Part shown: positions 52,584 through 61,845 of the stretch, in pieces
Layout of the letters: every line of letters starts with the position of its first letter
Position numbering within the stretch: position 1 is the stretch's first letter
Origin: Breoghania corrubedonensis
GTDB taxonomy: Bacteria > Pseudomonadota > Alphaproteobacteria > Rhizobiales > Stappiaceae
NCBI RefSeq assembly: GCF_003053845.1
Contig: NZ_QAYG01000008.1
Coordinates: forward strand, 1-64,000
Length of the DNA: 64,000 bases
Direction of reading: 5' to 3'
Position numbers and translations under genes: made by a program
The notes under the pieces: generated by a model
Told to the model about the DNA's origin: nothing
The model's database searches: none
Seen by the model: the letters and a program-made list of their open reading frames with translations, nothing else

Positions 52584-53602
52584 GCGCTCTGGTATCCGTT
52601 CAGGAAGCTCGTGAGGTTAAGGCCCAGTTCCTGCGAAAGATAGCCGCCTTCCTGGACGAACAGCGTCGGCAGGCTTTGTCTGGCGATTGCCTTGCCGATA
52701 CGGGCGAAGCCGGGTGTTGTGACCGCAAGTCCCTTGAGTGGATCCTTCTCGAAGGCGTCGAGGCCGAGTGCGACAACGATGACGTCCGCACCGAAGGCCC
52801 TGATATGGGCGAACGCCGTCTCAAGCGCCTTCAGATAGCCGTCGTCGCCGGTGCCGCGGGGGAGCGGCAGGTTCACGTTGTAGCCGCGTCCCGCCCCTTC
52901 GCCACGTTCATGCGCATGACCCCAGAAAAAGGGGTAAAAGCGGATCGGATCGGCGTGAAGGGAAACAGTCAGCACGTCGGAGCGCTCGTAGAATATGCCT
53001 TGTGTGCCGTTGCCGTGGTGGAGGTCGATATCGAGAATGGCGGGGCGATGGCCCGCCATGCGCAGGCGTTCGGCCGCTATGCCTGTGTTGTTGAAGAAGC
53101 AGAAGCCGCCAGCGAGATCGGCGAAGGCATGATGTCCGGGCGGACGGCTCAGGACGTAAAGCGCTCGATCGCCCGCATGCAGCAGATCGGCCCCCTCGAT
53201 CGCGCTTTGAGCGGACCAGTAGGCGGACTCAAAGGTGTGCTCGGCAATCGGGCAGGAGGTATCTGCCTGGTGAAAACCTGCCTGCCCGACGGCGGAGCGC
53301 GGGTAGCTTGCCGTGCGCCGGTCGGGATGGATGTTCGGGATCACCTCGTCTGAGGCTCCTTCGATCCGGCTCCAACGGGTATGGATCGTTTCGAGGAAGG
53401 CGAGGTATTCCGGTGTATGAAGGGCCGCGATGGGGCCCAGACCGTGATCGTTCGGCGTCTGAAACGCGCAGCCGGCCTTTTCGGCCCCCGATTGCAGAAC
53501 TTCGATGCGTTGCGGCTGTTCAGGATTGGGATAGAGCGTGCCGTTCGCCATGAAGTGTTTGGGATCGTGCTTCCATTGGCGATCGTCGAAGATGGCCTTC
53601 AT
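52580..53602 (-). CDS. Histone-deacetylase-family hydrolase, acetylpolyamine amidohydrolase-like
   Basis: A 340-residue arginase/deacetylase-fold protein, the same length as known acetylpolyamine amidohydrolases. Catalytic His pair in LSRPPGHHAFADLAGGFCFFNN near 155, zinc ligands in ILDIDLHHGNGTQG near 188 and Asp in VVALGLDAFEKDP near 275; Tyr in QEGGYLSQE near 318. It would remove acetyl from acetyl-putrescine or acetyl-spermidine, matching the Pot-type importer downstream in this cluster. It overlaps the oxidoreductase and the GNAT genes. Confidence 0.88.
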   Translation of the reverse strand: MKAIFDDRQWKHDPKHFMANGTLYPNPEQPQRIEVLQSGAEKAGCAFQTPNDHGLGPIAALHTPEYLAFLETIHTRWSRIEGASDEVIPNIHPDRRTASYPRSAVGQAGFHQADTSCPIAEHTFESAYWSAQSAIEGADLLHAGDRALYVLSRPPGHHAFADLAGGFCFFNNTGIAAERLRMAGHRPAILDIDLHHGNGTQGIFYERSDVLTVSLHADPIRFYPFFWGHAHERGEGAGRGYNVNLPLPRGTGDDGYLKALETAFAHIRAFGADVIVVALGLDAFEKDPLKGLAVTTPGFARIGKAIARQSLPTLFVQEGGYLSQELGLNLTSFLNGYQSA

Positions 53603-54087
53603 GGCGTTTTCCTCAAGTTGTCGAGAGCCGGCCCCTTGAGGGTCAGAAAAATCTCGTCCGTAAATTGCGAAAAGCCCAGCCGGTCGTAGAAGGCGCGGGC
53701 CTTGGAGTTGTCCCGGTAGACGGCGAGTTCCAGAAACCGGACCGTCCAGTCCGCGGTTCCGGTTTCGAGTGCAGCGGCCAGCAAGCGTTTGCCAAGTCCT
53801 GTGCCCCGTTTGGATGCCGCGACCCAGAGGTCGGAGACATAGAGCCCTGCCCCAGCATTGGTCGTTGAAAACAATGGTGAAGCCATGAGCGCGCCAACGA
53901 CCGCGCCGTCGATCCGCTCTTCGGCCAGCAGGGCGAAGAACGCGGGTTTCTCGCCGAAGCCGTGTCGCAAGAGGTCATCGGCGTCGGCGGCGTGATCGTC
54001 ATCGATATCTTTTGAGAGCTGCGTGAGGGCCCAATGCAGTTTTTCGACGTCTTCGCGTTCGACCTTTCGAATGACGATGCCGCTCAT
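53599..54087 (-). CDS. GNAT-family N-acetyltransferase
   Basis: A 162-residue GNAT protein with LYVSDLWVAASKRGTGLGKRLLAAAL (acetyl-CoA loop R/QxxGxG/A-like) and LAVYRDNSKARAFYDRLGFSQF near the end. Substrate is unknown; a polyamine is suggested by the deacetylase-like neighbour. The ATG at 54087 is used; a TTG at 54093 overlaps the preceding stop as TTGA and has AGGA at better spacing, so it may be the true start. Confidence 0.85.
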   Translation of the reverse strand: MSGIVIRKVEREDVEKLHWALTQLSKDIDDDHAADADDLLRHGFGEKPAFFALLAEERIDGAVVGALMASPLFSTTNAGAGLYVSDLWVAASKRGTGLGKRLLAAALETGTADWTVRFLELAVYRDNSKARAFYDRLGFSQFTDEIFLTLKGPALDNLRKTP

Positions 54088-54089
54088 GG

Positions 54090-55019
54090 TCAAAACGCGG
54101 TCCTGTCAGCGCCCTTGAGGCAGAGCCGTGCGCGGGCATCGGCGGGCGCCGCCACCGTTCGCCCCAGCCGTTCCACGATCTCGCGTATCTTGCGGACCTG
54201 ATCGGCATTGGAGCGGGCGAGTTCGCCTTTGGCGATGAAAAGGCTGTCCTCCAGCCCGACGCGCACATGCCCGCCCATGGCGGCCGCCATGGTGGCGAAC
54301 GGGATCTGTTGGCGACCGGCGGCCAGGACGGAGAACATGTAGTCGTCGCCAAAGAGTTTGTCGGCCATGCGCTTCATGTGCAGGAGGTTTTCCGGATCCG
54401 CAGCGATGCCGCCGAGCACGCCGAAGACGAACTGGATGAAGAAAGGCGGTTTCACCAGGCCGCGATCGGCGAAATGGCGCAGCATGGTGAGGTGGCTAAC
54501 GTCATAGCACTCGAATTCGAACCGCGCTCCGCGTTCGTGGCCGAGCCGAGTCAGCACATGAGCGATGTCGCGCGGGGTGTTCTTGAATACGAGGTCGTCG
54601 GAGCCTTCCAGAAAAGGCTTCTCCCAGTCGTATTTCCAGTCGGAATAGCGGGAGGCCATCGGATAGAGCGCGAAATTCATCGAGCCCATGTTGAGCGAAC
54701 ACATTTCCGGCTCCGCCGCCAGCGGCGCGGCAAGCCGGTCGTCAAGCGTCATCGTGGCGCTGCCGCCCGTGGTGATGTTCACGACAGCGTCGGATGCCTG
54801 CTTGATCACCGGCAGGAAGCCCATGAAGTGTTCCAGCTTGGCGGAAGGGCGTCCGTCGAGGGGATCGCGGGCGTGCAGATGCAGGATCGCGGCTCCGGCT
54901 TCGGCGGCTGCCAGCGCCTCGGCCGCAATTTCCGGGCCGGTGACTGGCAGATGTGGCGACATGGTGGGGGTGTGGATCGAACCCGTCACTGCGCAGGTGA
55001 TGATGATCTGGTCGGTCAT
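54090..55019 (-). CDS. Beta-keto acid cleavage enzyme (BKACE, DUF849 family)
   Basis: A 309-residue TIM-barrel protein beginning IIITCAVTGSIHTPTMSPHLPVT, with ILHLHARDPLDGRPS near 45 (zinc His pair), VVNITTGGSA near 79, and GLEDSLFIAKGELARSN near 255. BKACE enzymes condense a beta-keto acid with acetyl-CoA to give acetoacetate and a CoA ester. Which keto acid is used here is unknown; a beta-keto amino acid derived from the polyamine-type pathway is possible. Adjacent to the aminotransferase by 12 bp. Confidence 0.88.
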   Translation of the reverse strand: MTDQIIITCAVTGSIHTPTMSPHLPVTGPEIAAEALAAAEAGAAILHLHARDPLDGRPSAKLEHFMGFLPVIKQASDAVVNITTGGSATMTLDDRLAAPLAAEPEMCSLNMGSMNFALYPMASRYSDWKYDWEKPFLEGSDDLVFKNTPRDIAHVLTRLGHERGARFEFECYDVSHLTMLRHFADRGLVKPPFFIQFVFGVLGGIAADPENLLHMKRMADKLFGDDYMFSVLAAGRQQIPFATMAAAMGGHVRVGLEDSLFIAKGELARSNADQVRKIREIVERLGRTVAAPADARARLCLKGADRTAF

Positions 55020-55031
55020 GGATGTATCCTG

Positions 55032-56387
55032 TTACCCGGCCTTCAGACGGCGGTTGACGGTCGTCTCCTGGAATTCGCGAAGCGAAGCATCGAGCGTGTC
55101 CAGGATCTCGCCTACGTGGGCGCTGGTCGAGATCATCGGCGGGCAGACGAGGAAATGATCGCCATCATAGCCGCCGCGCGTGCGACGGGAATAGATGATC
55201 AGGCCCTTGTCGTAGGCGATGTCGACGAGTGCGTTGTATGCATTGAGTTCGCGGGGCAACGGTTCCAACGTGTCCCGGTCGCAGACGAGTTCGAACGCCA
55301 GAAACAGTCCCAAGCCGCGCACGTCGCCGATGATCTCATAGCGCTCCATCAGGGCATTGAGGCCGGCCTTCAGTTCGGCGCCGACCGTCGTCGCGTTTTC
55401 CATCAGGTTCTCCCGTTCGATTTCATCGAGAACCGCGACACCGGCCGCGCAGGCCAGAGGATTGCCGGCGTATGTGTAGCCGTGCAGGAAGCCACCCGTG
55501 TCGAGCACGTTTTCCACGATCTCGTTTTTCGCGACCATGGCACCCAGCGGCACGTAGCCGGCGGCGAAGCCCTTGGAGATCGCCAGAATGTCGGGCGCAA
55601 CGTCCCAATGCTCGGCAGCGAAGAACTTCCCCGTGCGCCCGCCGCCCGACATCACTTCGTCGTGGATCAGCAACACGCCGTATTTCGTGCAGATCTCGCG
55701 GATACGTCGCATATAACCGGCGGGCGGAACCAGAGCGCCCGTGGATGCGCCGCCGACCGGCTCGACGATGAAGGCGAGAACCGTCTCCGGCCCTTCGTCG
55801 CGGATCCGCGCTTCCAGCATGTCGGCATAGTGATGTCCGGTTGCCTCGTCGCTCGCATCGAGATGATCGAGATAGGCGCGCGGGGCCGGGATCTTCGGCA
55901 TGGGCCGCATCATCGGGTCGAACGCGGCCGAAAGCGGGGCGTAGCCGGTCAGCGCCAGAGCGCCCAGAGTTGAACCGTGGTAGCTCGGCTGACGCGAGAT
56001 CACCTTCCAGCGCTGCGCCTCGCCCAACGCGATCGCGTTCTGGCGGGCGAGCTTGATGGCGCTTTCCACCGCTTCCGATCCGCCGGAGACGAAGAACACC
56101 TTGTCCATGCCGTCAGGTGCCAGTGCGGCAGTCTTTTCGGCGAGCCTCTCGGCCGGCTCTGTCTCGAAGTGCAGGCGGTAGCCGAAGGTTGATTTTTCCA
56201 TCTGTCGGCGCATCGCCTCCAGAACGTGCTCGTTGGAATGGCCGATATTGCAGACCATGGCGCCCGACGACCCGTCCAGATAGCGTTTGCCGTCGAGGTC
56301 CCACATGTAGACCCCGCGGGCTTGGTCGAGCATGGGGCGGCGAAGCCGGCTTTGGTAGAAAAGGTGGGATTTTGGGGGCGTTGTCAT
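55032..56387 (-). CDS. Class-III (omega) aminotransferase
   Basis: A 451-residue PLP enzyme: VCNIGHSNEHVLEAM near 45, VFFVSGGSEAVESAIKLAR near 97, PSYHGSTLGALALTG near 133, LLIHDEVMSGGGRTG near 240 and DILAISKGFAAGYVPLGAM near 265 with the PLP Lys. It fits diamine/omega-amino acid:pyruvate transaminases, in line with putrescine-type substrates. It is the second class-III transaminase-fold group in the window and clusters with a Pot-type importer rather than the Dpp one. Confidence 0.87.
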   Translation of the reverse strand: MTTPPKSHLFYQSRLRRPMLDQARGVYMWDLDGKRYLDGSSGAMVCNIGHSNEHVLEAMRRQMEKSTFGYRLHFETEPAERLAEKTAALAPDGMDKVFFVSGGSEAVESAIKLARQNAIALGEAQRWKVISRQPSYHGSTLGALALTGYAPLSAAFDPMMRPMPKIPAPRAYLDHLDASDEATGHHYADMLEARIRDEGPETVLAFIVEPVGGASTGALVPPAGYMRRIREICTKYGVLLIHDEVMSGGGRTGKFFAAEHWDVAPDILAISKGFAAGYVPLGAMVAKNEIVENVLDTGGFLHGYTYAGNPLACAAGVAVLDEIERENLMENATTVGAELKAGLNALMERYEIIGDVRGLGLFLAFELVCDRDTLEPLPRELNAYNALVDIAYDKGLIIYSRRTRGGYDGDHFLVCPPMISTSAHVGEILDTLDASLREFQETTVNRRLKAG

Positions 56388-56388
56388 G

Positions 56389-57471
56389 TCACTCGGTACT
56401 CGGAAGAGCCGCGCAATCGCGCGGACGGAGACGAAGGCTGACGGCCTGCCCCTCCGCGAAGGGGCTTTGGTCGATCATGTTGATGGCCTGAAGCGGAATC
56501 TCGCCAAGGCGCAGGAAATAGCGGGCGGCCTGCCCCTGATAGTCGACGGCTTCCACCGTGCCGGGCAGGGCAATGGCGTCGTCGCCCGGCGCGTCCGCGG
56601 GGGCGACGGTCAGCTTTTCGGCGCGCAGCACGAGCTTGGCTGCTCCCTTGCCGGAAATGTGGGGCGCGCGGGCTCGCGGCACCTCGATCCGACCGATTCC
56701 GGGCACGTCGAGTACGACGCTCGAGGTGTCAAGGTCGGTGCAACGGGCATCGAGAATGTTCGATGTGCCGAGAAAACGTGCGACGAACTCGCTTGCCGGT
56801 GTGGTGTAAACTTCCTCCGGTTCGCCGATCTGCTCCACGACACCGTTCGACATGACGACGAGCTTGTCCGACATGGCGAGCGCCTCGGACTGGTCGTGGG
56901 TGACGAAGACCGTGGTGACGCCGATGCGGTGCTGGATGCGCTTCAGCTCAATGCGCATGTCTTCGCGCAGGTTCGCATCGAGCGCGGAAAGCGGCTCGTC
57001 GAGAAGCAGCACGTCTGGCTCGATGACGATGGCGCGCGCCAGCGCGATACGCTGTTGCTGGCCACCCGACAGGGCTTTCGGGTAGCGCTCGCCGACCTGC
57101 GGAAGCTGCACGAGATCCAGCGCCCGACGCACCTTCTCTTGCGCGTCCGCCTTCGAGACGTTGCGGTATTTGAGGCCGAAGGCGACGTTTTCCGCCACGG
57201 TCTTGTGCGGGAAGAGGGCGTAGTTCTGGAAGACGAGGCCGAGATTGCGTTTGTGGATCGGGATGTCGTTGACCCGCCGCCCCTTGATGGTGATGTCGCC
57301 TTCACTGGGATCGATCAGCCCGGCGATCATGCGCAACGTCGTGGTCTTGCCGCAGCCCGATGGGCCCAGCAATGTCGTGAAGCCGCCATTGGCGATTTCC
57401 ATCGACATCCGGTGCACGGCCGTCACCGAACCGAAGCGCTTGACGATATTGGTCAGGGTTACGGCGCTCAC
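56389..57471 (-). CDS. potA: Spermidine/putrescine-type ABC importer ATPase (PotA family)
   Basis: A 360-residue ATPase with Walker A LLGPSGCGKTTTLRMIAG near 34, LSGGQQQRIALARAI near 133, Walker B VLLLDEPLSALDANLR near 155, the switch His (VFVTHDQSEAL), and a C-terminal TOBE domain from about 270. Together with the binding protein and two permeases it makes a complete importer. It is separated from the binding-protein gene by a 263-bp gap holding an extragenic palindrome. Confidence 0.88.
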   Translation of the reverse strand: MSAVTLTNIVKRFGSVTAVHRMSMEIANGGFTTLLGPSGCGKTTTLRMIAGLIDPSEGDITIKGRRVNDIPIHKRNLGLVFQNYALFPHKTVAENVAFGLKYRNVSKADAQEKVRRALDLVQLPQVGERYPKALSGGQQQRIALARAIVIEPDVLLLDEPLSALDANLREDMRIELKRIQHRIGVTTVFVTHDQSEALAMSDKLVVMSNGVVEQIGEPEEVYTTPASEFVARFLGTSNILDARCTDLDTSSVVLDVPGIGRIEVPRARAPHISGKGAAKLVLRAEKLTVAPADAPGDDAIALPGTVEAVDYQGQAARYFLRLGEIPLQAINMIDQSPFAEGQAVSLRLRPRDCAALPSTE

Positions 57472-57579
57472 ATGCGTTCTCCGCCATGAGGAACAGAAAT
57501 GGACAATCGGCCTCTCCGGAGGGGGCGAGGCGTCAGTCGGAGGAGGATTTTGCCGGTAAGAAGGCGGAACCCGTCGCCG

Positions 57580-57660
57580 ATCCTTCGAGACGCACTCTGA
57601 CGAGCGCTCCTCACGATGACGTCATCCTGAGAAGCCGTCGCAGACGGTGTCTCGAAGGAT
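57580..57660. repeat. REP-like extragenic palindrome
   Basis: Outer arms ATCCTTCGAGAC (57580-57591) and GTCTCGAAGGAT (57649-57660) are perfect inverted repeats; inside lies a second near-perfect palindrome (57609-57630, CTCACGATGAC with GTCATCCTGAG). This nested layout is that of palindromic elements scattered between genes in Rhizobiales. It sits in the potA-potD gap, which otherwise holds no gene. Confidence 0.7.
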
Positions 57661-57734
57661 GGGCCCCAATCGCCGCCCGTACTCCAGCAACATCGTGCGC
57701 GGGAGGGGCGTGCGGCCCTCCCGCGCAGGTCGGC

Positions 57735-58874
57735 TCAGTAGCCCTTCTGGATCCGGCCGAACTTTTTCGACCACTCCTGCTCGTGGCCATTCCAGTAGGT
57801 CGGATCGGCGAAGGTGAGCCCGTCGAGTGTGCCCTTGGGATCGAAGGCCGGCAGGGTCGGGATCTTCTTGCCGAGATCGATCTTGGTCGGGTCGAGTGCC
57901 GGCGGGTAGTTCTGGCCTTCCGCCACCGCGATGGAGGTTTCCGGCGCCAGCATGAAGTTCAGCAGCTCCTCGCAGGCCTCCATCGGCGAGCCCTTGATCA
58001 CGAACAGGCATTCCTGCCAGCCGAAACCGTTGGGCGGATCCATGTAGCCGATGTCGTGGCCCTGTTCCTGCAACGCGTAGATCCGGCCGGACCAGCCCTC
58101 GGTGACGTAGATTTCCTCTTCCGCCAGAAGGCTCATCAGCTCCGCGCCCGACGTCCAGTATTTCAGCGCAAGATCGCGGTGGGTGCGGATCGCATCCCAG
58201 ATGGCGTCCATATTCTTCGCGCCGTTCGGGTCCTGGCCGGTCTGCAGCGAGGCGTACCAGATACGCGTGCGCCAGTCGCTCCAGCCGCCGATCTTGCCCT
58301 TGTAGGCGGCATCGATGAGGATCTTGGCGCCCTTTTCCTTCATCTCCTCGTCGGAGATGTGCTTGCGGTTGTAGGCAAGTCCGGTCGTGCCGTAGTCGTA
58401 GGGCACGCAGGAGAGCTTGCCGTCGGTCACCTTGCGAAAGACGTCGACCAGCTTGGGGATGACGAACTTCAGGTTCGGGATATTGTCCTCGTTGAGTTCC
58501 GAGGCGAGGCCCAGGCCCGCATAGCGGGCATAGTCGAAGACACCGGAGAGATGCGCGATGTTGTATTCGCCGGGCTGACTGGCCTTTACTCGCGAAATGT
58601 ATTCGTCTGAGCCGCCGAAGGTACCGTCGACGACCTTGATGCCGGTCTTTTCGGTGTAGGGACCAAAGGCGTACTTGCGGAAGGCTTCGGAAACGACGCC
58701 GCCCCAGCCGTCGAAGCGGACCTGTTCCGTGGCCGCGAAGGCGTGGCGGGCGAAGGGCGTCTGGACGCCGTAGGCAAGGCCCGCTGCGCCGATCAAGCCT
58801 AAGAACTTGCGTCGGTCCAGATCGCCGTTCAGATAACGCTCCCTCAAGCGCTCATAGCGTTTCGTGTTGTCCAT
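57735..58874 (-). CDS. potD: Periplasmic polyamine-type substrate-binding protein (PotD family), Tat-like signal
   Basis: A 379-residue protein. Residues 1-46 hold RRKFLGLIGAAGLAYGV, a twin-arginine-like signal, with cleavage near HAFA-A. The mature part has the SBP family 1/PotD features VRFDGWGGVVSEAFRKYAFGPYTEKTGIKVVDGTFGGSDEYI and CVPYDYGTTGLAYN. ATG 58874 has AAGGGAA upstream; an upstream extension lacks signal-peptide character. Polyamine is the best-supported ligand because of the neighbours, but other cations are possible. Confidence 0.87.
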   Translation of the reverse strand: MDNTKRYERLRERYLNGDLDRRKFLGLIGAAGLAYGVQTPFARHAFAATEQVRFDGWGGVVSEAFRKYAFGPYTEKTGIKVVDGTFGGSDEYISRVKASQPGEYNIAHLSGVFDYARYAGLGLASELNEDNIPNLKFVIPKLVDVFRKVTDGKLSCVPYDYGTTGLAYNRKHISDEEMKEKGAKILIDAAYKGKIGGWSDWRTRIWYASLQTGQDPNGAKNMDAIWDAIRTHRDLALKYWTSGAELMSLLAEEEIYVTEGWSGRIYALQEQGHDIGYMDPPNGFGWQECLFVIKGSPMEACEELLNFMLAPETSIAVAEGQNYPPALDPTKIDLGKKIPTLPAFDPKGTLDGLTFADPTYWNGHEQEWSKKFGRIQKGY

Positions 58875-58940
58875 TGTCGTTCCCTTGTCTTTCTCGTGTC
58901 TGGATGGTGGCGTCTTTTTTGTATTCGGGTGCACGCGGTT

Positions 58941-59726
58941 CTAGCTGCCGCGTTGCATGGCGAGACGCCGGGCGATGGCCAGCCCCACGAGGGGCAGCCC
59001 GACGGTCAGGAAAATCATGACGGTGCCGAGTGCGTTGATCTCCGGCGAGATCGAATTGCGCAGCATGGCGAAGATCTGGGTGGGCACGGTCTCCACGCCG
59101 CCGGGTTTCCAGAACAGCGTGCCGGTGATGTCGTCGAAGGAAATGGTGAAGGCGAAGAGCATGCCGGCGAAGACGGCGGGTGCCAGCAGTGGCAGCGTCA
59201 CCTGAAGAAAGGTCTGGATCGGGCTTGCCCCCAGGCTCAGCGAGGCTTCCTCATAGTCGCGCCGGATGCCGACGAGGCGGGCCTGCACGACGAGGATCAC
59301 AAAGGGCAGGGTGAAGATCACATGCCCCATCAGCAGGAGCAGGAAGCTCTTGTTGATCGACAGGGCGTTCAGGAACAGCAGCAGCGCGACGGCCAGTACC
59401 ACTTCCGGCACCAGGATCGGGGCGATCAGCAGTGTCGAGATGAGGTTGCGGCCGGGCACCCAGTAGCGCACCAGCGCCAGGCTCGCCAGAACGCCCAGCG
59501 TGGTGGAGACGACCGCCGTCAGCAGGCCGAGCACGATGGAAGTACGGAAGGCCCTGAGGATGGCGTCGTTGTGGGCGAGCTCGACAAACCAGCGAAACGA
59601 CAGGCCGGTCATGGGGAAGGAACCGAACTGGCTGGCGTTGAAGCTCAACAGCACCACGACCGCCACCGGCAGGAACATGAAAAGATAGACGGCGAGCGCC
59701 CAGCCGCGAATGACTTGCCAACCCAT
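58941..59726 (-). CDS. potC: Polyamine-type ABC permease (PotC family)
   Basis: A 261-residue membrane protein with six predicted helices and the coupling motif RRDYEEASLSLGASPIQTFLQVTLPLLAPA near 165-195. SFDDITGTLFW near 215 is typical of PotC. It overlaps the PotB-like gene by 1 bp and precedes the binding protein by 66 bp. Confidence 0.9.
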   Translation of the reverse strand: MGWQVIRGWALAVYLFMFLPVAVVVLLSFNASQFGSFPMTGLSFRWFVELAHNDAILRAFRTSIVLGLLTAVVSTTLGVLASLALVRYWVPGRNLISTLLIAPILVPEVVLAVALLLFLNALSINKSFLLLLMGHVIFTLPFVILVVQARLVGIRRDYEEASLSLGASPIQTFLQVTLPLLAPAVFAGMLFAFTISFDDITGTLFWKPGGVETVPTQIFAMLRNSISPEINALGTVMIFLTVGLPLVGLAIARRLAMQRGS

Positions 59727-60592
59727 CAGCCCAAGCCTTTCATCAGTTGGCCCATGCCGAGGAAGTGGTTGTAGGTCAGCACCAGCGTGCCAAGAACGGC
59801 CAACAGCATGAGCGAGAGGGCGGAGCCGAGGGGCCAGTTGAGCTGGGTAATGATCGCCTCGAAGACGAGATTGGCGAACATGGCGTCCGTCGGTCCGCCC
59901 AGCACCAGCGGTGTGATGTAGGTCCCGGCACTCAGCACGAAGCAGAGCAGCCCTCCGGCCGCGAGCCCTGGCAATGACAGCGGCAGGGTCACTTCCAGAA
60001 AGCTCTGCCAGCGGGTGGAGCCGAGGGAACAGGCGGCATCTTCAAGCGAGATATCGATGCTTTCCAGCGCCACGTACACGTTGAGGATCATGAAGGGCAG
60101 CAGGAAATGCACGAGGCCCAGAATGACGGTCGTCTCGTTGTAAAGCATCTGCAACGGTTCGTTGATGAGACCGATCTCGATCAGCGCCCAGTTCACCGCG
60201 CCGGAGACGCCGAGGATGTTGATCCACGACATCGTGCGGATGATGTAGCTGATCCAGAACGGAAGCATCAGCATGAGCAGCAGCAGCGCCTTGTTCCCCT
60301 TGGAGCGGGCGATGAAATAGGCCGCCGGATAGCCCATCACGGCGCAGACGAGGGTGGTGATGGCCGCGATGCGCAGGGTGGAGATGAGAATGTCGCGATA
60401 GAAGGGGTCGGAGAGCGCCTCGTTCCAGTTATCGAGGAAGAAACCCGTCTGATCGGCGCCGGTGGCTGTCCGCAGCCAGAACGAATAGACGACGATGAAG
60501 GCAAGCGGCACGAACAACAGCAGCGTTACCGCGACAAGTGCCGGTGACAGCAGGATCCAGGGTTGCCGCTTTTCGCGCGCCTCGACGCTCAT
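59726..60592 (-). CDS. potB: Polyamine-type ABC permease (PotB family)
   Basis: A 288-residue membrane protein, first gene of the importer operon. Six helices, an early periplasmic part, and the coupling motif SIDISLEDAACSLGSTRWQSFLEVTLPLSLPGL near 180. It diverges from the LysR regulator at 60679; the 86 bp between them is AT-rich and palindromic. Confidence 0.9.
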   Translation of the reverse strand: MSVEAREKRQPWILLSPALVAVTLLLFVPLAFIVVYSFWLRTATGADQTGFFLDNWNEALSDPFYRDILISTLRIAAITTLVCAVMGYPAAYFIARSKGNKALLLLMLMLPFWISYIIRTMSWINILGVSGAVNWALIEIGLINEPLQMLYNETTVILGLVHFLLPFMILNVYVALESIDISLEDAACSLGSTRWQSFLEVTLPLSLPGLAAGGLLCFVLSAGTYITPLVLGGPTDAMFANLVFEAIITQLNWPLGSALSLMLLAVLGTLVLTYNHFLGMGQLMKGLG

Positions 60593-60640
60593 GCTTTTGC
60601 CTTACGTGGAAATACCTTGACACAGAGTGAGCTCGAGCAT

Positions 60641-60689
60641 TTCATTGATCAAATAGATAATCGAAATTCTAACTATTGATGAAATCAAT
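60641..60689. promoter_or_regulatory. AT-rich operator region between potB and the LysR gene
   Basis: The stretch contains TTGATCAA (60645-60652), a GATAAT -10-like hexamer (60656-60661) and ATTGAT-GAA-ATCAAT (60675-60689), a perfect inverted repeat that overlaps the LysR start. It is markedly AT-rich against GC-rich neighbours, as expected for a divergent LysR operator with autoregulation. Confidence 0.4.
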
Positions 60690-61656
60690 GATTGGGGATG
60701 CACATCCACTCGGCGCCGAGCGTCTGGTAAGGGAACTTGACTGGAACCTTCTGAGAACTTTCGTTGTGCTCTCCCGCTCCCACAGCGTCAGCGATGCGGC
60801 GGAGCGATTGAGCCTGAAGCAGCCGACGGTCTCCAGTGCCTTGAAGCGGCTGGAGGACCGGCTCGGCAAGAAGCTCATCAATCGCAAGCCGGGGCATTTC
60901 GAGCTGACGGAAGCGGGCGAACTGCTGTTGAAGGAAGCCGTCGAGATTCAGGGCGCCATCCTGCGGCTCGGCACCTTGATGCGCGAGGTGGCCGACGAGG
61001 TGCGCGGCCATGTCGAGATCGCGATGGCGAGCCATGTCGTCTGTCCGCTTCTGGACGAAACGCTGTGCCGCTTTCACGAAATGCATCCGGCGGCGACCCT
61101 GTCGATCAACATTTCCGCCAGCAAGGACGCGCTCGACGCCGTGATGGCGCGCCGTGCCTCGCTTGCCGTGTGTCTGGTGCGCAATCGCAACGCGAAGCTC
61201 GAATATTCAAGGCTCTTTCGCGAGTTCTTCGGCTTCTTCTGCGGCCCCACCCACCCGCTTTTCGGGCGTTCGGGGCTGACAAAGGCCGATCTCGCCGGTC
61301 AGTCGGCAGTCAGTTTCGTAACCGATCGGCTGGAGGATGCGTTGCGGCCGGTGACGCTGATGCGCGCCGACGTCGATCTGCTCGACCGTGTCGTTGGCAC
61401 TTCGGCGAACCTGGAGGAGGTCCGGCGGATGATCATCGCCGGACTTGGCGTCGGTCCGCTGCCCGTTCACGTGGTGGGGCGCGATCTCAAGGACGGTTTG
61501 CTCTGGCGCCTGCCGCCTTACGAGAATCTCCCGGCCATCGATGTCCATGTGGTGTGGAACCCGAGCGTCAAGATGAACCGTGCAGAGGCGGCTCTGCTGA
61601 AGATGCTGCTCGATCACATAGAGCGAACACCGATCGCGGAGCGGACGTATCTCTGA
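60679..61656 (+). CDS. LysR-family transcriptional regulator
   Basis: A 325-residue protein: helix-turn-helix in DWNLLRTFVVLSRSHSVSDA, then AERLSLKQPTVSSALKRLEDRLGKKLINR, and a C-terminal LysR substrate domain (about 95-310). No ribosome site is clear; ATG 60679 and 60688 are both possible. It may control the divergent polyamine-type operon or the downstream acyl-CoA genes. Confidence 0.9.
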   Translation: MKSMIGDAHPLGAERLVRELDWNLLRTFVVLSRSHSVSDAAERLSLKQPTVSSALKRLEDRLGKKLINRKPGHFELTEAGELLLKEAVEIQGAILRLGTLMREVADEVRGHVEIAMASHVVCPLLDETLCRFHEMHPAATLSINISASKDALDAVMARRASLAVCLVRNRNAKLEYSRLFREFFGFFCGPTHPLFGRSGLTKADLAGQSAVSFVTDRLEDALRPVTLMRADVDLLDRVVGTSANLEEVRRMIIAGLGVGPLPVHVVGRDLKDGLLWRLPPYENLPAIDVHVVWNPSVKMNRAEAALLKMLLDHIERTPIAERTYL

Positions 61657-61845
61657 GGGCTCTGGTTCGGCATCGGCGAAGCCTTGTGCCTATGGCTCAT
61701 TTCGTCGGTCATATCATATCGCTATGGGCCAAATCGCATTTCCGTATTTGGAAAGTGCCGAACTCGCCGCTTACTGATTGGCCAAAGGCTGGCACCCCCG
61801 AGGCGCCGGTACCGCCGTGACGATCAGGCCGGGCAGGAGAGACAA

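Noticed and set aside
54267-55973. 568-codon plus-strand frame opposite the BKACE and aminotransferase genes
   Set aside because: Antisense shadow with biased composition.
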